Shown: in pieces, positions 13,592-22,085 of the stretch | Numbering within the stretch: the first letter of the stretch is position 1 | How the letters are laid out: each line of letters opens with the position of its first letter | Assembly (NCBI GenBank): GCA_015231715.1 | Contig: JADGBB010000019.1 | Location: forward strand, 1-25,313 | DNA length: 25,313 bases | Source of the DNA: Candidatus Omnitrophota bacterium | GTDB taxonomy: Bacteria > Omnitrophota > Koll11 > Tantalellales > Tantalellaceae | Direction: 5' to 3' | Made by a program: the position numbers and the translations under genes | Notes under the pieces: generated by a model | Database searches by the model: none | Seen by the model: the letters and a program-made list of their open reading frames with translations, nothing else | Told to the model about the DNA's origin: nothing

Positions 13592-15041
13592 TTTTTCCCT
13601 TTTTTGCGATCTCAAATTCTTTCAAACATTTCTCGAGCCAAATATTAATTGTATTTGCCTGTATATTTTTTCTCATTTTTATCATTCTTCTTTTACGTTC
13701 TTTTTGCGGCATCTGTATAGCTGTGTATATCGCTTCCGCTATATCGTCAGTATTGTAGGGATTGATCGTAATGCAGTTTTTTATTTCGCTTATAGCACCG
13801 GCAAATTTAGAAAGGACAAGAACTCCGTCTTCATCGGAATGCGCAGCAATATATTCTTTACAAACAAGGTTCATACCGTCCCTTAATGGCGTAACGAGCG
13901 CTATGTCAGCCGCAGAATATAAAGCAACAAGCTCTTCAAAAGATACCGTTCCATAATTGTAATTTATCGGCGTCCAAAAACCCTTTGAAAATTTCCCGTT
14001 TATCCTGCCTATGATCTCATCAATTTCTTTTTTTAGTTCCGAATACGCTTCCAGGCTTTCTCTGCTCGGAACAACAAGCTGATAATAAAATATTTTTCCC
14101 TGAAGTTCAGGATGTTCTTCAAACAGAGTTTCAAGCCCCAGCATTCTTTCTTTTATTCCTTTTGAATAATCTATTCTGTCGACCCCGATCAATATTTTGG
14201 AACATCCAGCGCGTTCTATTATCTCTTTTTTTCTTTTCAAGACACTTTTCTTTCTCGACATTTTATCTATAGTGTCAAAATCTATGCTTATGGGGTTTGC
14301 ATAACCATGAGTAATCGTATTTTCCTCAACAGTCTTATTCCCTGCCAGTTTTTTTTCTCTTTTATAAACGTCTACGCATCCTTCATAATTTTTCAAATAC
14401 TGCTTTTCGTGAAACCCGACAGTATTACAGCAAAGCAGAGATTCTAATATTTCTCTCTGCCACGGCAATATTGAAAATATATCCAAATGAGGAAAAGGTA
14501 TGTGCAAAAAGAAATGTATCTCAGCATTAGGCCTAAGCTTTCTAAGATAATACGGCACAAGGAATAAATGAAAATCCTGCACCCAAATTATATCATCCGG
14601 ACCTGCTATATCGTTTATGTAAGAAGCGAATTTTTTATTTACTTGTTTATAGATCTTCCAATCAGAATAATTTATTGTGCTTTTTTCGAAAAAATAATGG
14701 AACAGAGCCCACAGAGTACCGTTAGAAAATTTTATGTAATATTCCTCGTATTCTTTTTTAAGAAGAGGAACAACAGCTAAGCTATACGACCCTTTCCTGT
14801 CATCGTCCTCCGGCGCTATATCCGAACTTTCATATACCTTTAATTCACAATTATTTGAGCTTTTAAGATCGCCGTCCCATCCTACCCACATGCCCTGTGT
14901 AGATCTGAGAATAGGATCCATTGCGGTTATAAGTCCTCCAACGGACTTTTCCCATATTTGGTCACCTTTTTTATTTGTTATCTTGCTGAACGGCAGCCTA
15001 TTGGATACAACTACAAGTCTTTTTTTTATTTGTTTTTTCAT
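13572..15041 (-). CDS. otsA: Trehalose-6-phosphate synthase (GT20)
   Basis: A 489-aa retaining glycosyltransferase of family GT20 that joins UDP-glucose (or another NDP-glucose) and glucose 6-phosphate. Family marks in order: VVVSNRLPF with the N-terminal Arg15, KSVGGLITAMDPIL, WVGWDGD, IIWVQDFHLFLVPYYLRK, FFLHIPFPHLDIFSILPWQ, GVDRIDYSKGIKER with nucleotide-binding Arg289 and Lys294, and PLRDGMNLVCKEYIA with the Asp and Glu that hold the donor sugar. All key positions known from E. coli OtsA appear kept. Its ATG overlaps the mscS-like stop by four bases (ATGA) and it overlaps otsB downstream. Together they form the synthesis half of an osmotic-stress operon. Confidence 0.97.
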   Translation of the reverse strand: MKKQIKKRLVVVSNRLPFSKITNKKGDQIWEKSVGGLITAMDPILRSTQGMWVGWDGDLKSSNNCELKVYESSDIAPEDDDRKGSYSLAVVPLLKKEYEEYYIKFSNGTLWALFHYFFEKSTINYSDWKIYKQVNKKFASYINDIAGPDDIIWVQDFHLFLVPYYLRKLRPNAEIHFFLHIPFPHLDIFSILPWQREILESLLCCNTVGFHEKQYLKNYEGCVDVYKREKKLAGNKTVEENTITHGYANPISIDFDTIDKMSRKKSVLKRKKEIIERAGCSKILIGVDRIDYSKGIKERMLGLETLFEEHPELQGKIFYYQLVVPSRESLEAYSELKKEIDEIIGRINGKFSKGFWTPINYNYGTVSFEELVALYSAADIALVTPLRDGMNLVCKEYIAAHSDEDGVLVLSKFAGAISEIKNCITINPYNTDDIAEAIYTAIQMPQKERKRRMIKMRKNIQANTINIWLEKCLKEFEIAKKGKNEKVIG

Positions 15042-16105
15042 TTTGTTATCATGTCCTTATTATAAAGCTCAGAACCTTCTTTTCCCAGATCTATTCTTAT
15101 CTTGGGAAGAGATGAGGGATAATTTTGCTGTAAAAATACTAGTAATTTTTCTCTGACCTCACACCGAAGCTGCCAAGCGGCCGGAGAATTTTTGGCGCTC
15201 ATAAGAGCTCTTAATTCAACCGTTTTTTCGGTAGTATTCGTGACTTGTAATACATTAACTTTTTTATCCCAAAATTTACTTTCTTCAAGAGATTCGGTTA
15301 ATTTTTCGCGGAGCTTTTCTATCGGCACGGTATAATCAGCATAAATATAAACTGTTCCTAAAATATCCGCCGATATTCTTGTCCAATTCTGAAAAGGTTT
15401 TTCGGTAAAATATGAAATGGGCAATATCAATCTTCTTAGATCCCATATTCTTACAACAACATATGTCAAAGTTATTTCTTCTACCCATCCCCATTCCCCC
15501 TCTATTACAAGAACATCGTCGATTCGTATGGGCTGTGTGATGGCTATCTGAATACCTGCGATAAAATTTCCCAAAGTTTTTTGAGCGGCAAAACCCAAAA
15601 TCACGCTCATAAGCCCGGCTGAGGCTAAAAAACTAACACCTATCTGACGTATCTTAGGAAAAGTCATAAGCATACATGCCGCAGTGATCACAAAAATACC
15701 TGCTGTTATGATCCCTTTCATTACTCTAATTTGTGTATGGATCTTTCTAGCCTCAAGATTATCGGAAGCATTTATGTCATGTGTATACAAAATAGATTCA
15801 CATAGAGCGTTTACCACTCCCATTACAAGCGATCCTATAGATGCTATTAACCATAGGCTCACCATTTGTATCACTAAAGAATATATATTTTTTGGCAGGT
15901 TCAATAAAGGCATTAAAAAAAGAGCGCTCATAGCTGGGATCAAAAATGCAAGCGGAGCTTTCATTTTAAGCGTTTTCAATTTGATCTTTTCTGAAAAAGA
16001 ATAGTTATCCCATTTTTTTAATATGGATATTGCGATAAAATATATTACTGCTGCAATAACACAAGCTATTGCAACTTTTATAGCATTACCTATTAAATAT
16101 TCCAT
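15038..16105 (-). CDS. Mechanosensitive channel, MscS family
   Basis: A 355-aa inner-membrane protein. An N-terminal helix (AIKVAIACVIAAVIYFIAIS) and further helices to about residue 150 precede the pore helix region VSFLASAGLMSVILGFAAQKTLGNFIAG. The MscS beta domain follows: PIRIDDVLVIEGEWGWVEEI, TYVVVRIWDLRRLILPISYF and the C-terminal alpha/beta part. It should open under membrane tension and release solutes on hypo-osmotic shock. AAAGGAG lies eight bases before the ATG. The start overlaps the GH15 stop by 20 bases and the stop overlaps otsA, so it is embedded in the trehalose operon. The type is closer to the medium-sized YnaI/YbdG-like members than to the 286-aa E. coli MscS. Confidence 0.93.
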   Translation of the reverse strand: MEYLIGNAIKVAIACVIAAVIYFIAISILKKWDNYSFSEKIKLKTLKMKAPLAFLIPAMSALFLMPLLNLPKNIYSLVIQMVSLWLIASIGSLVMGVVNALCESILYTHDINASDNLEARKIHTQIRVMKGIITAGIFVITAACMLMTFPKIRQIGVSFLASAGLMSVILGFAAQKTLGNFIAGIQIAITQPIRIDDVLVIEGEWGWVEEITLTYVVVRIWDLRRLILPISYFTEKPFQNWTRISADILGTVYIYADYTVPIEKLREKLTESLEESKFWDKKVNVLQVTNTTEKTVELRALMSAKNSPAAWQLRCEVREKLLVFLQQNYPSSLPKIRIDLGKEGSELYNKDMITK

Positions 16106-17918
16106 TTTTTACACTCCTTTTATTCTCCGGAAATTCATCCGACCAATCATATTCAGTACGCATAAGCAATACCGTCTGTATAAGAGCCAAATGTGAATAA
16201 CCTTGCGGGAAGTTGCCGGTTAACCTGCCTGAATTAATATCAATATCTTCTGAAAGCAGCCCAAGATGATTTCTTTTTGAAAGTATATTATCAAAAAGTT
16301 CTTTGGCTTTTCTTTTTTCTCCTGTTAGATATAGTGCATTTATCATCCAAAACGTGCAGACGATAAAAGAATTTTCAGGAACGCCGAAATCATCAGCATT
16401 CAAGTATCTAAAAGCAGCTCCCTTTTTTACAAGACGACGGTAGGAAGCCTTAACTGTGCTTATGATCTTTGGATGATCGGAAGGAAGAAACCCATAATGA
16501 AGCATAAGAAGGTTTGCCGCATCAAGGAATTCAGAACCATAGCTCATAGTAAAAGACCCCAGTTTTTTATTCCATCCTTTTTTTAATATATCATTCTTTA
16601 TTTTTTCAGCCTTTTTTGTCCATTCCTTTACATACCTCGTTTTTGAAACGCTTTTAGCTATTTGCGCGGCTCTATCGAGCGCCACCCAGCACATTAGTTT
16701 TGAATGAACGTAATGCTGAACAATATCTCTTCTTTCCCATATTCCTGCGTCAGGCTTATCCCAAACTTCAAGTACCTTCCTCACTAAAGACCTCACAGCC
16801 GTCCATATCTCTTCGTTCAAACTTACATCCTCTTTTTTAGCATGAGTAAAATAAGTGTAAATGGTTTCCATCAACTCTCCATACACATCATTCTGTATCT
16901 GTACATATGCCGCATTGCCTACTCTTACAGGCGCAGAATCCATATAGCCCGCCAGATAATCTAGAGTCTTTTCCTCTAATATTTTTTCTCCGTTAATACC
17001 GTACATAACAGCAACATCTTCATTCTTAAGCAGCATACGGTCTACTATGAACTTTATAAAACGGTTGGCTGATGTCATATCCCCTACCCTTATATAAAGA
17101 TCCATTATCATAGCCGAATCTCTTACCCAGCAATATCTATAATCCCAGTTTCTCTCTCTTCCGATACATTCAGGAAGAGATGTGGTCGGTGCCGCCACAA
17201 CAGCTCCTGTACGCTGGAACATGAGTAACTTTAATGTTATAAGTGACCTTATTATTGTGCCTCTTTGTGTCGCCGGCAGATTTTTGGAAAGGACCCAATC
17301 CATCCAATATGTTTTAGTCTTTTCATATTCAAGAAATATTCTTTCGCCATTCATTGGTTCAAGTTTTTCATGATAAGCCAAAACTATATACGATTTATCA
17401 GCTAAAGTAATTGTCTTCCCGCTCAATATATCGTCGTAGTCAACATTTGAATACAAATAGAAACTGTTATACACACCATTTTTTGTAACTATTTTTAAAT
17501 AATCCGGAAACCTTTTATATTCAACTTCGCTGAAAGCGTAATTTGGTTTAGGCTGGAATTCTATCTGTATTTTGGGGGAGCCGTTAATAACAAGTATGTC
17601 CCTGTGGATCTCTGACGGACAGTAGTACGCACCTCTATTCGCTATAAAACGGGGCATGTAATCCCTTACTTCAAAACAACCGTACTTAGTTTCATACCGA
17701 GTTTTTAGTATAGGAGTATGTGTAACATAACTTTGTGTTATCTTTTTAAGACCAAGGGCTGTGATCTTAAAATATCCACCCTTTTTTTCATCCAATATTT
17801 TAGCAAAAACCGAGGAAGAATCAAAAAATGGCAAACATAACCAATCAATACTCCCGTCATCACAAACTAAAGCCGCAGAAGTGCAATTCCCTATGATCCC
17901 ATAATTATAATTTTCCAT
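16086..17918 (-). CDS. GH15 glycoside hydrolase (glucoamylase/trehalase type)
   Basis: A 610-aa, signal-less cytoplasmic enzyme of family GH15. The N-terminal beta domain begins YGIIGNCTSAALVCDDGSID followed by WLCLP, the usual start of bacterial GH15 proteins. The (alpha/alpha)6 barrel starts near residue 230 with RDYRYCWVRDSAMIMDLY-like text (ERNWDYRYCWVRDSAM). QIQNDVYGELMETIY, DAGIWERRD with the probable general-acid Glu, SKLMCWVALDRA, and LLSEDIDINSGRLTGNFPQG with the second Glu complete the set. The family hydrolyses alpha-glucosides; members in trehalose clusters are often trehalases, while others act on oligosaccharides, so the substrate is open. It is the first gene of the GH15-mscS-otsA-otsB operon. 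Confidence 0.92.
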   Translation of the reverse strand: MENYNYGIIGNCTSAALVCDDGSIDWLCLPFFDSSSVFAKILDEKKGGYFKITALGLKKITQSYVTHTPILKTRYETKYGCFEVRDYMPRFIANRGAYYCPSEIHRDILVINGSPKIQIEFQPKPNYAFSEVEYKRFPDYLKIVTKNGVYNSFYLYSNVDYDDILSGKTITLADKSYIVLAYHEKLEPMNGERIFLEYEKTKTYWMDWVLSKNLPATQRGTIIRSLITLKLLMFQRTGAVVAAPTTSLPECIGRERNWDYRYCWVRDSAMIMDLYIRVGDMTSANRFIKFIVDRMLLKNEDVAVMYGINGEKILEEKTLDYLAGYMDSAPVRVGNAAYVQIQNDVYGELMETIYTYFTHAKKEDVSLNEEIWTAVRSLVRKVLEVWDKPDAGIWERRDIVQHYVHSKLMCWVALDRAAQIAKSVSKTRYVKEWTKKAEKIKNDILKKGWNKKLGSFTMSYGSEFLDAANLLMLHYGFLPSDHPKIISTVKASYRRLVKKGAAFRYLNADDFGVPENSFIVCTFWMINALYLTGEKRKAKELFDNILSKRNHLGLLSEDIDINSGRLTGNFPQGYSHLALIQTVLLMRTEYDWSDEFPENKRSVKNGIFNR

Positions 17919-17948
17919 CCTCCCCCTTATTTTTATGACACTTTTTTT

Positions 17949-17976
17949 ATTGTATCACGTTATCCCCATATCACAA
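17949..17976 (-). promoter_or_regulatory. Possible promoter of the trehalose/osmotic operon
   Basis: On the minus strand TTGTGA (17971-17976) and TACAAT (17949-17954) are spaced by 16 bases, about 30 bases before the GH15 ATG. The -10 box matches five of six consensus bases and the -35 box four of six. The gene has a GGGGGAGG ribosome binding stretch directly before its ATG. Confidence 0.45.
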
Positions 17977-17992
17977 AGACATTGAAGTCAGA

Positions 17993-18018
17993 GGTTAACT
18001 AGAGACAGACACAAGTTT
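17993..18018. repeat. GTGTCTGTC-type repeat, copy 1
   Basis: Read on the minus strand, AAACTTGTGTCTGTCTCTAG continues into TTAACC. It agrees at 21 of 26 positions with the copy at 20459-20484. It sits about 27 bases behind the receiver-domain relic and upstream of the GH15 promoter. Confidence 0.6.
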
Positions 18019-18044
18019 AGTAAATATTTTTAACAAGAAGATTG

Positions 18045-18218
18045 TTACCCTTCACTTTGCTCAGTAAGTTCCTTTACGGCCTTTAGCAAATCTTTCATAG
18101 CAGACGGTTTATGGAATGTGTACTTTACGTTAGGCGCAAGTTTTGAGGTCTCAATATAATTTTCTATCTGATTTTTTCCTGGGGCATGATTAGGACTGTA
18201 TCCGCGGGAAATATATAT
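18045..18218 (-). pseudogene. Relic of a response-regulator receiver domain
   Basis: A minus-strand frame different from the upstream kinase reads ISRGYSPN, then FHKPSAMKDLLKAVKELTEQ and TAA at 18045-18047. The (T/S)-x-G-Y-S at a strand end and the later K-P followed by an amphipathic LL-x-A-V-x-E helix are the last third of a receiver domain, as found at the C-terminus of hybrid histidine kinases. The phosphoacceptor Asp part is missing. The end of the kinase (IYFPRIQS, stop at 18190) overlaps this frame. The simplest reading is that an ancestral hybrid kinase lost most of its receiver domain by a deletion that also shifted the frame. No start or binding site suggests independent translation. 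Confidence 0.65.
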
Positions 18219-20349
18219 CGAAGGTTGTTCCTTTTCCCTGCTCACTTTCTACTATTATCTCACCGCCGCATCCTTTTATTATCCCCCGCACCATAGAAAG
18301 CCCGAGGCCTGTACCTTTCCCGACTTCTTTAGTTGTAAAAAAAGGTTCGTAAATATGATCAAGCGTTTCTTTATTCATTCCGTGCCCATTATCTTTAATA
18401 CTGAGTTTAATATGTTCGCCCTCTTTAAGAGCAGTAAATCTCTTTACTAGGTCTTGATCAATAATGGTTCTGGACAAGCCTACTTCAATATAACCCCTAG
18501 GACTATCAATAGCGTGATAACTGTTTGTGAGTAGATTAATTATCACATGCTGGATCTGATTAGGATCGGCATAAACAAGCCCGCATTCATTGTCAATATT
18601 TTCTCTAATTACAACCTTCCCTTTTACGGATGCTTTGAACATAGTCACCGCCGTCTTAACAACAGCAACGCTATCTGTTTCAGCTAACAATTGATCATGT
18701 GTTCTGCTGAAAGACATCATTTGAGCGGATAATTCTTCGGCTTTTTGAATTCCTTCAACAGCGCTCCTTAAATCCGAGTACGTTAGTGTATCAGGGGATA
18801 TATTTTCCATTGCCATTTCAGTTCTCCCGCGAATTGACCCAAGAATGTTATTGAAATTATGTGCAATCCCGCAAGCTAATACACCTACTGCCTCCATCTT
18901 TTGTAATTGCAAAAGCTGGGATTGAAGATTTATTCTTTCTTCTTCCGCCTTCTTACTATCGGTAATGTCCTGAACGATCCCAAATGAACGAGAAGGATTT
19001 CCTTGCACATCATAGTCCGTTCTGCACGTTTCAGTAACCCATTTAATGCGGCCATCAGGCATCAGTAGCCGATGAATAATTTTATAAGGAGTTTTATTTT
19101 TAAGTGATTTAACATACGCTGTATTCACACTGTCACGGTCATCAGGGTGTATTATATTAATAAAAGATTCATAAGTAGCTCCAAATTTTTTTGGATCAAT
19201 TTCAAATATTTTAAAAATGCCTTCAGACCAATTAAGCTGATTGTTCGTAACATTAAGTTCCCAATTACCTAAATGGGCAATTTCGCTAGCTATTTTCAAT
19301 TTCATTTCGCTTTCCCGTAACGCCGCCTCCGCCTTCTTGCGCATTAAAGCCTCTCCAATATGTGACGCTATGCTTTCCAGCTGCTCTATCGCACCAAGAG
19401 AGAAAAGGCCTTTTCTGAGACCATTTAGCTGCAACAGGCCAACGATCTTATCCTCTATGCGGATAGGTATCAGCGCTACTGAGGCATACCCCTGATGAAT
19501 GCATTGATTGCGTGGGTGAAGCCTGGGATCCTCTTCAGCCGAAAGATCAAGGATGGGAAAAGAATCATTAGTCCAACAGCTTCCTCCCCGCGTAAATAGT
19601 GGGTTTGATAGGTCAGTCTTGCCTGATATCACTAGTCCGCAGGTACACTCCAACGAGATATTACCGTCTTTATCCAGGCATACCCCGCCGCTTACTCCAC
19701 GCTCGATCAGTGTATTTTCTGTCATCAGAAAATCTTTGGAAAAACCTTCCTGACTGAAATACGGAAAATCATCCCCGTCTTTCAAACGGATTCCCACGGC
19801 ATCAATCCCTAAGTACGTCCTTAATGTATTTATGATTCTTTGAATCGAAATATCTAGAGATTCATGTTCATTTAGGATCTGCAGAATCTCCATGCCAAGT
19901 TTATGATAAATTTCACTCTTCTTGCGTTCGGTGATATCATGTGCTATTTGTACAACACCGGTCAGATTCCCTTCAGTATCGAATATCGGCTCGCCCCCTT
20001 CATCCCAAAACCTTCCATCAGGGGTGTTTATAATAGTATGTTCCAGTTTTTTAGTTTGAAACGCCTTTATGGATGGACATTCTTTGCAAGGTTTTGCAGG
20101 ATCCGCCCACAATTCATGGCACGTTCTGCCTATCATTTCATCGGGTGATTTATTAACGGATTTAGCGGCCGTTTTATTTGCCCAAATAATCCTCAAATTC
20201 TTGTCAACAAAAGTTATGTTGGTTGCGATCCCGTTTAATATAGCGCTTTTTTGTGCCTCGCTATCCATTCTTTCAAATTCTGCTATTCGCTTTTGCAGGA
20301 ATTTTATCTCTTCTACGAGCTCTTCTTTAGTTTTATCGTTCTGTTCCAT
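18190..20349 (-). CDS. Soluble sensor histidine kinase with PAS and GAF domains
   Basis: A 719-aa kinase without membrane segments, so it senses a cytoplasmic signal. Order: a short N-terminal coiled coil (EELVEEIKFLQKRIAEFERM), a PAS domain (about 32-145) with CHELWADPAKPCKECP, and a Cys-rich GAF domain (about 160-340) with LECTCGLVISGKTD, GGSCW and RNQCIHQGYASVALIPIR. A second PAS with PAC follows (about 350-465, HPDDRDSVN, RIKWVTETCR), then the H-box GIAHNFNNILG with His497, and the ATPase domain with NLLTNSYHAID (N box), IKDNGHGMN (G1), YEPFFTTK (F) and GTGLGLSMV (G2). The Cys motifs hint at metal, redox or haem-type sensing, unproven. A receiver relic follows in another frame; no intact response regulator is nearby. 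Confidence 0.92.
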   Translation of the reverse strand: MEQNDKTKEELVEEIKFLQKRIAEFERMDSEAQKSAILNGIATNITFVDKNLRIIWANKTAAKSVNKSPDEMIGRTCHELWADPAKPCKECPSIKAFQTKKLEHTIINTPDGRFWDEGGEPIFDTEGNLTGVVQIAHDITERKKSEIYHKLGMEILQILNEHESLDISIQRIINTLRTYLGIDAVGIRLKDGDDFPYFSQEGFSKDFLMTENTLIERGVSGGVCLDKDGNISLECTCGLVISGKTDLSNPLFTRGGSCWTNDSFPILDLSAEEDPRLHPRNQCIHQGYASVALIPIRIEDKIVGLLQLNGLRKGLFSLGAIEQLESIASHIGEALMRKKAEAALRESEMKLKIASEIAHLGNWELNVTNNQLNWSEGIFKIFEIDPKKFGATYESFINIIHPDDRDSVNTAYVKSLKNKTPYKIIHRLLMPDGRIKWVTETCRTDYDVQGNPSRSFGIVQDITDSKKAEEERINLQSQLLQLQKMEAVGVLACGIAHNFNNILGSIRGRTEMAMENISPDTLTYSDLRSAVEGIQKAEELSAQMMSFSRTHDQLLAETDSVAVVKTAVTMFKASVKGKVVIRENIDNECGLVYADPNQIQHVIINLLTNSYHAIDSPRGYIEVGLSRTIIDQDLVKRFTALKEGEHIKLSIKDNGHGMNKETLDHIYEPFFTTKEVGKGTGLGLSMVRGIIKGCGGEIIVESEQGKGTTFDIYFPRIQS

Positions 20350-20440
20350 GATTTGCCTTTATTTTATTTGTAATACATTTCCACATATTCAACCATATTT
20401 TTTTCAGCATCGGCACTGGTTATTACAGAAAAGACCGTCG

Positions 20441-20484
20441 GACAACTGGGAGACAACTGGACAACTGGGGACAGACACTAGTTT
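20441..20484. repeat. GACAACTGG triplet followed by GGGGACAGACAC, copy 2
   Basis: GACAACTGG occurs three times (20441, 20452, 20460) and runs into GGGGACAGACAC (20467-20478). The 26 bases 20459-20484 match the copy at 17993-18018 at 21 positions. The repeat overlaps the TAG stop (20478-20480) of the radical SAM gene, so the last codons of that gene may have been set by arrival of the element. Confidence 0.75.
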
Positions 20485-22085
20485 TTGTGTTCACTTCCGA
20501 CGAGGTGTGCTTCGGCGGTTTTTAATCGATCCAGAAAATTGTCGTTTTTAAAAGCGGTGTGCCATTTTTTTAGAAGTATCCATCCACCGAAACGTATGAG
20601 AGACTGTCTCCAGGATCTATACCATCTTCTCCACCCGTTCTTTATGTTGCGTGAAGATAAAATTATCCGTGGAAATATTAGGACATTTACTCCCACCATA
20701 AACAAACTTTTTATGCGAAACATTCCACCCATTATTTCCATGGATGAGCGCTGCATCTCTTGAGGCGTCATAGGTTCGTCCGGTTGAAATATCGGGAAAT
20801 TGCCGTCATAATATTTCCATCCCACATCCTTGACCGAATATATTCTGTTCTCTTTCTTGAGCCTTTCCCTTAAATCTGTGCCAGGCAATGGTATCGGAAG
20901 CATAACTTGAGCGGTATCAAGCCCGGCTTTCTTAATAAATTCCCTAAAAAGTTTCACTCTCTTTTTTGCTGCCATTTTAAAATTTATACCACTTTTCATG
21001 GGATATCCGAAAATAAACATACCATGTATTAAAAAGCCGAATTTTTGGTATATCTTTGTGAGCGAGATCATGTCTTTTGCCCTAAGACACTTCTTCATAG
21101 CTTTCAGTTCCTCTTCTATCGGAGACTCATAACCAATGGCAATAAAACTGATACCGGCCCCGCGCATTGCGGTAAGAAGTTCCGTATCCTTCGCCTTATC
21201 CAACCTTATCTGAACACCAACATCCAGCCTTATACCTGAGTCCTTTTGATAATCTCTGAGCATATTGCAAAACCTGATGGTCTCGGCTCTGTCTTGACCG
21301 AAAAGATCATCGACTACAAAGATCTTTCTCCCCTTAGTTTTTTCGACAACAGTTATTATCTGTTCCATCAATCGCTCGGTTGTAGCGCACCGCGGTTCCC
21401 CTTTAACGGTACAAAACTCGCAATCCATACCGCAACCCCTTATCCTTCCGACGGGATACGCAATAATCTTCGCGTATCGAACTAAAGAAAAATCGGGTAA
21501 AGGCAAATTATCAAAATTCATTAACGGTTCTCGTGCGGGAGTGCGTATCACGACCCCATTCTTTTTGTAAGCTATCCCTTTTACATTTTCAAGATCGCCT
21601 TTATTCACTAAAACTTTCAGTAGTTCCTTTATTGTCTCTTCCCCTTCGCCTATCACTATGTAATCAACTCCTGCCAAAAGTGCTTCTTCAATAGTTTCGT
21701 CCACGAAATGGCATCCTCCGGCAACCGTAATCACTCCCATCTTTTTATAAAATTCTGCTATTTCATAAAGCCTTGGTATTGTGCTAGTAAGCCCCCCGTA
21801 AAGCCCTACAATATCTGCGGGACAAAGTTCTTGCAAAAGCTTATGATCAGCGCCCCGCGACCGTGATCTCGGCCCATGTTTCCGGAGATTATTTTCATCA
21901 ATAACTTCTGCTTCCCATCCATCCATTTCATTAATCACGGTAGCCACACAAACAGGCCCTAACGGGGTGGTCATTCTTGCGTTAAATGAATAGACATTGA
22001 ACGCTGGGTATACAGGATCTACCATCCTGAACAGATATTTTTTTTTAGATAATTCCGTCATATTCTCCCTCTTTATATTCGGCAT
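20478..22085 (-). CDS. B12-binding radical SAM protein
   Basis: A 535-aa protein. The N-terminal cobalamin-binding-like domain (about 30-180) includes PLGPVCVATVINEMDGWEAE, DIVGLYGGLTSTIPRLYEIA, TVAGGCHFVDE and DYIVIGEGEETIKELL. The radical SAM core begins at GRIRGCGMDCEFCTVKG, with cluster cysteines Cys218, Cys222 and Cys225 in CxxxCxxC spacing, and continues with FVVDDLFGQDR, IAIGYES and GMFIFGYP. This is the layout of the BchE/HpnP-like class, which methylate or rearrange lipids, pigments and other products; the actual substrate is unknown. The C-terminal part is basic and aromatic, possibly membrane-associated. The ATG overlaps the upstream stop (TAATG). A second ATG at 22059-22061 follows AGGGAG and may be the real start. 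Confidence 0.9.
   Translation of the reverse strand: MPNIKRENMTELSKKKYLFRMVDPVYPAFNVYSFNARMTTPLGPVCVATVINEMDGWEAEVIDENNLRKHGPRSRSRGADHKLLQELCPADIVGLYGGLTSTIPRLYEIAEFYKKMGVITVAGGCHFVDETIEEALLAGVDYIVIGEGEETIKELLKVLVNKGDLENVKGIAYKKNGVVIRTPAREPLMNFDNLPLPDFSLVRYAKIIAYPVGRIRGCGMDCEFCTVKGEPRCATTERLMEQIITVVEKTKGRKIFVVDDLFGQDRAETIRFCNMLRDYQKDSGIRLDVGVQIRLDKAKDTELLTAMRGAGISFIAIGYESPIEEELKAMKKCLRAKDMISLTKIYQKFGFLIHGMFIFGYPMKSGINFKMAAKKRVKLFREFIKKAGLDTAQVMLPIPLPGTDLRERLKKENRIYSVKDVGWKYYDGNFPIFQPDEPMTPQEMQRSSMEIMGGMFRIKSLFMVGVNVLIFPRIILSSRNIKNGWRRWYRSWRQSLIRFGGWILLKKWHTAFKNDNFLDRLKTAEAHLVGSEHKN

Noticed and set aside
18190..18245. Programmed frameshift joining the kinase to the receiver tail
   Set aside because: No slippery run or stimulatory structure is visible, and the tail lacks the phosphoacceptor part, so a fused product would gain nothing obvious.
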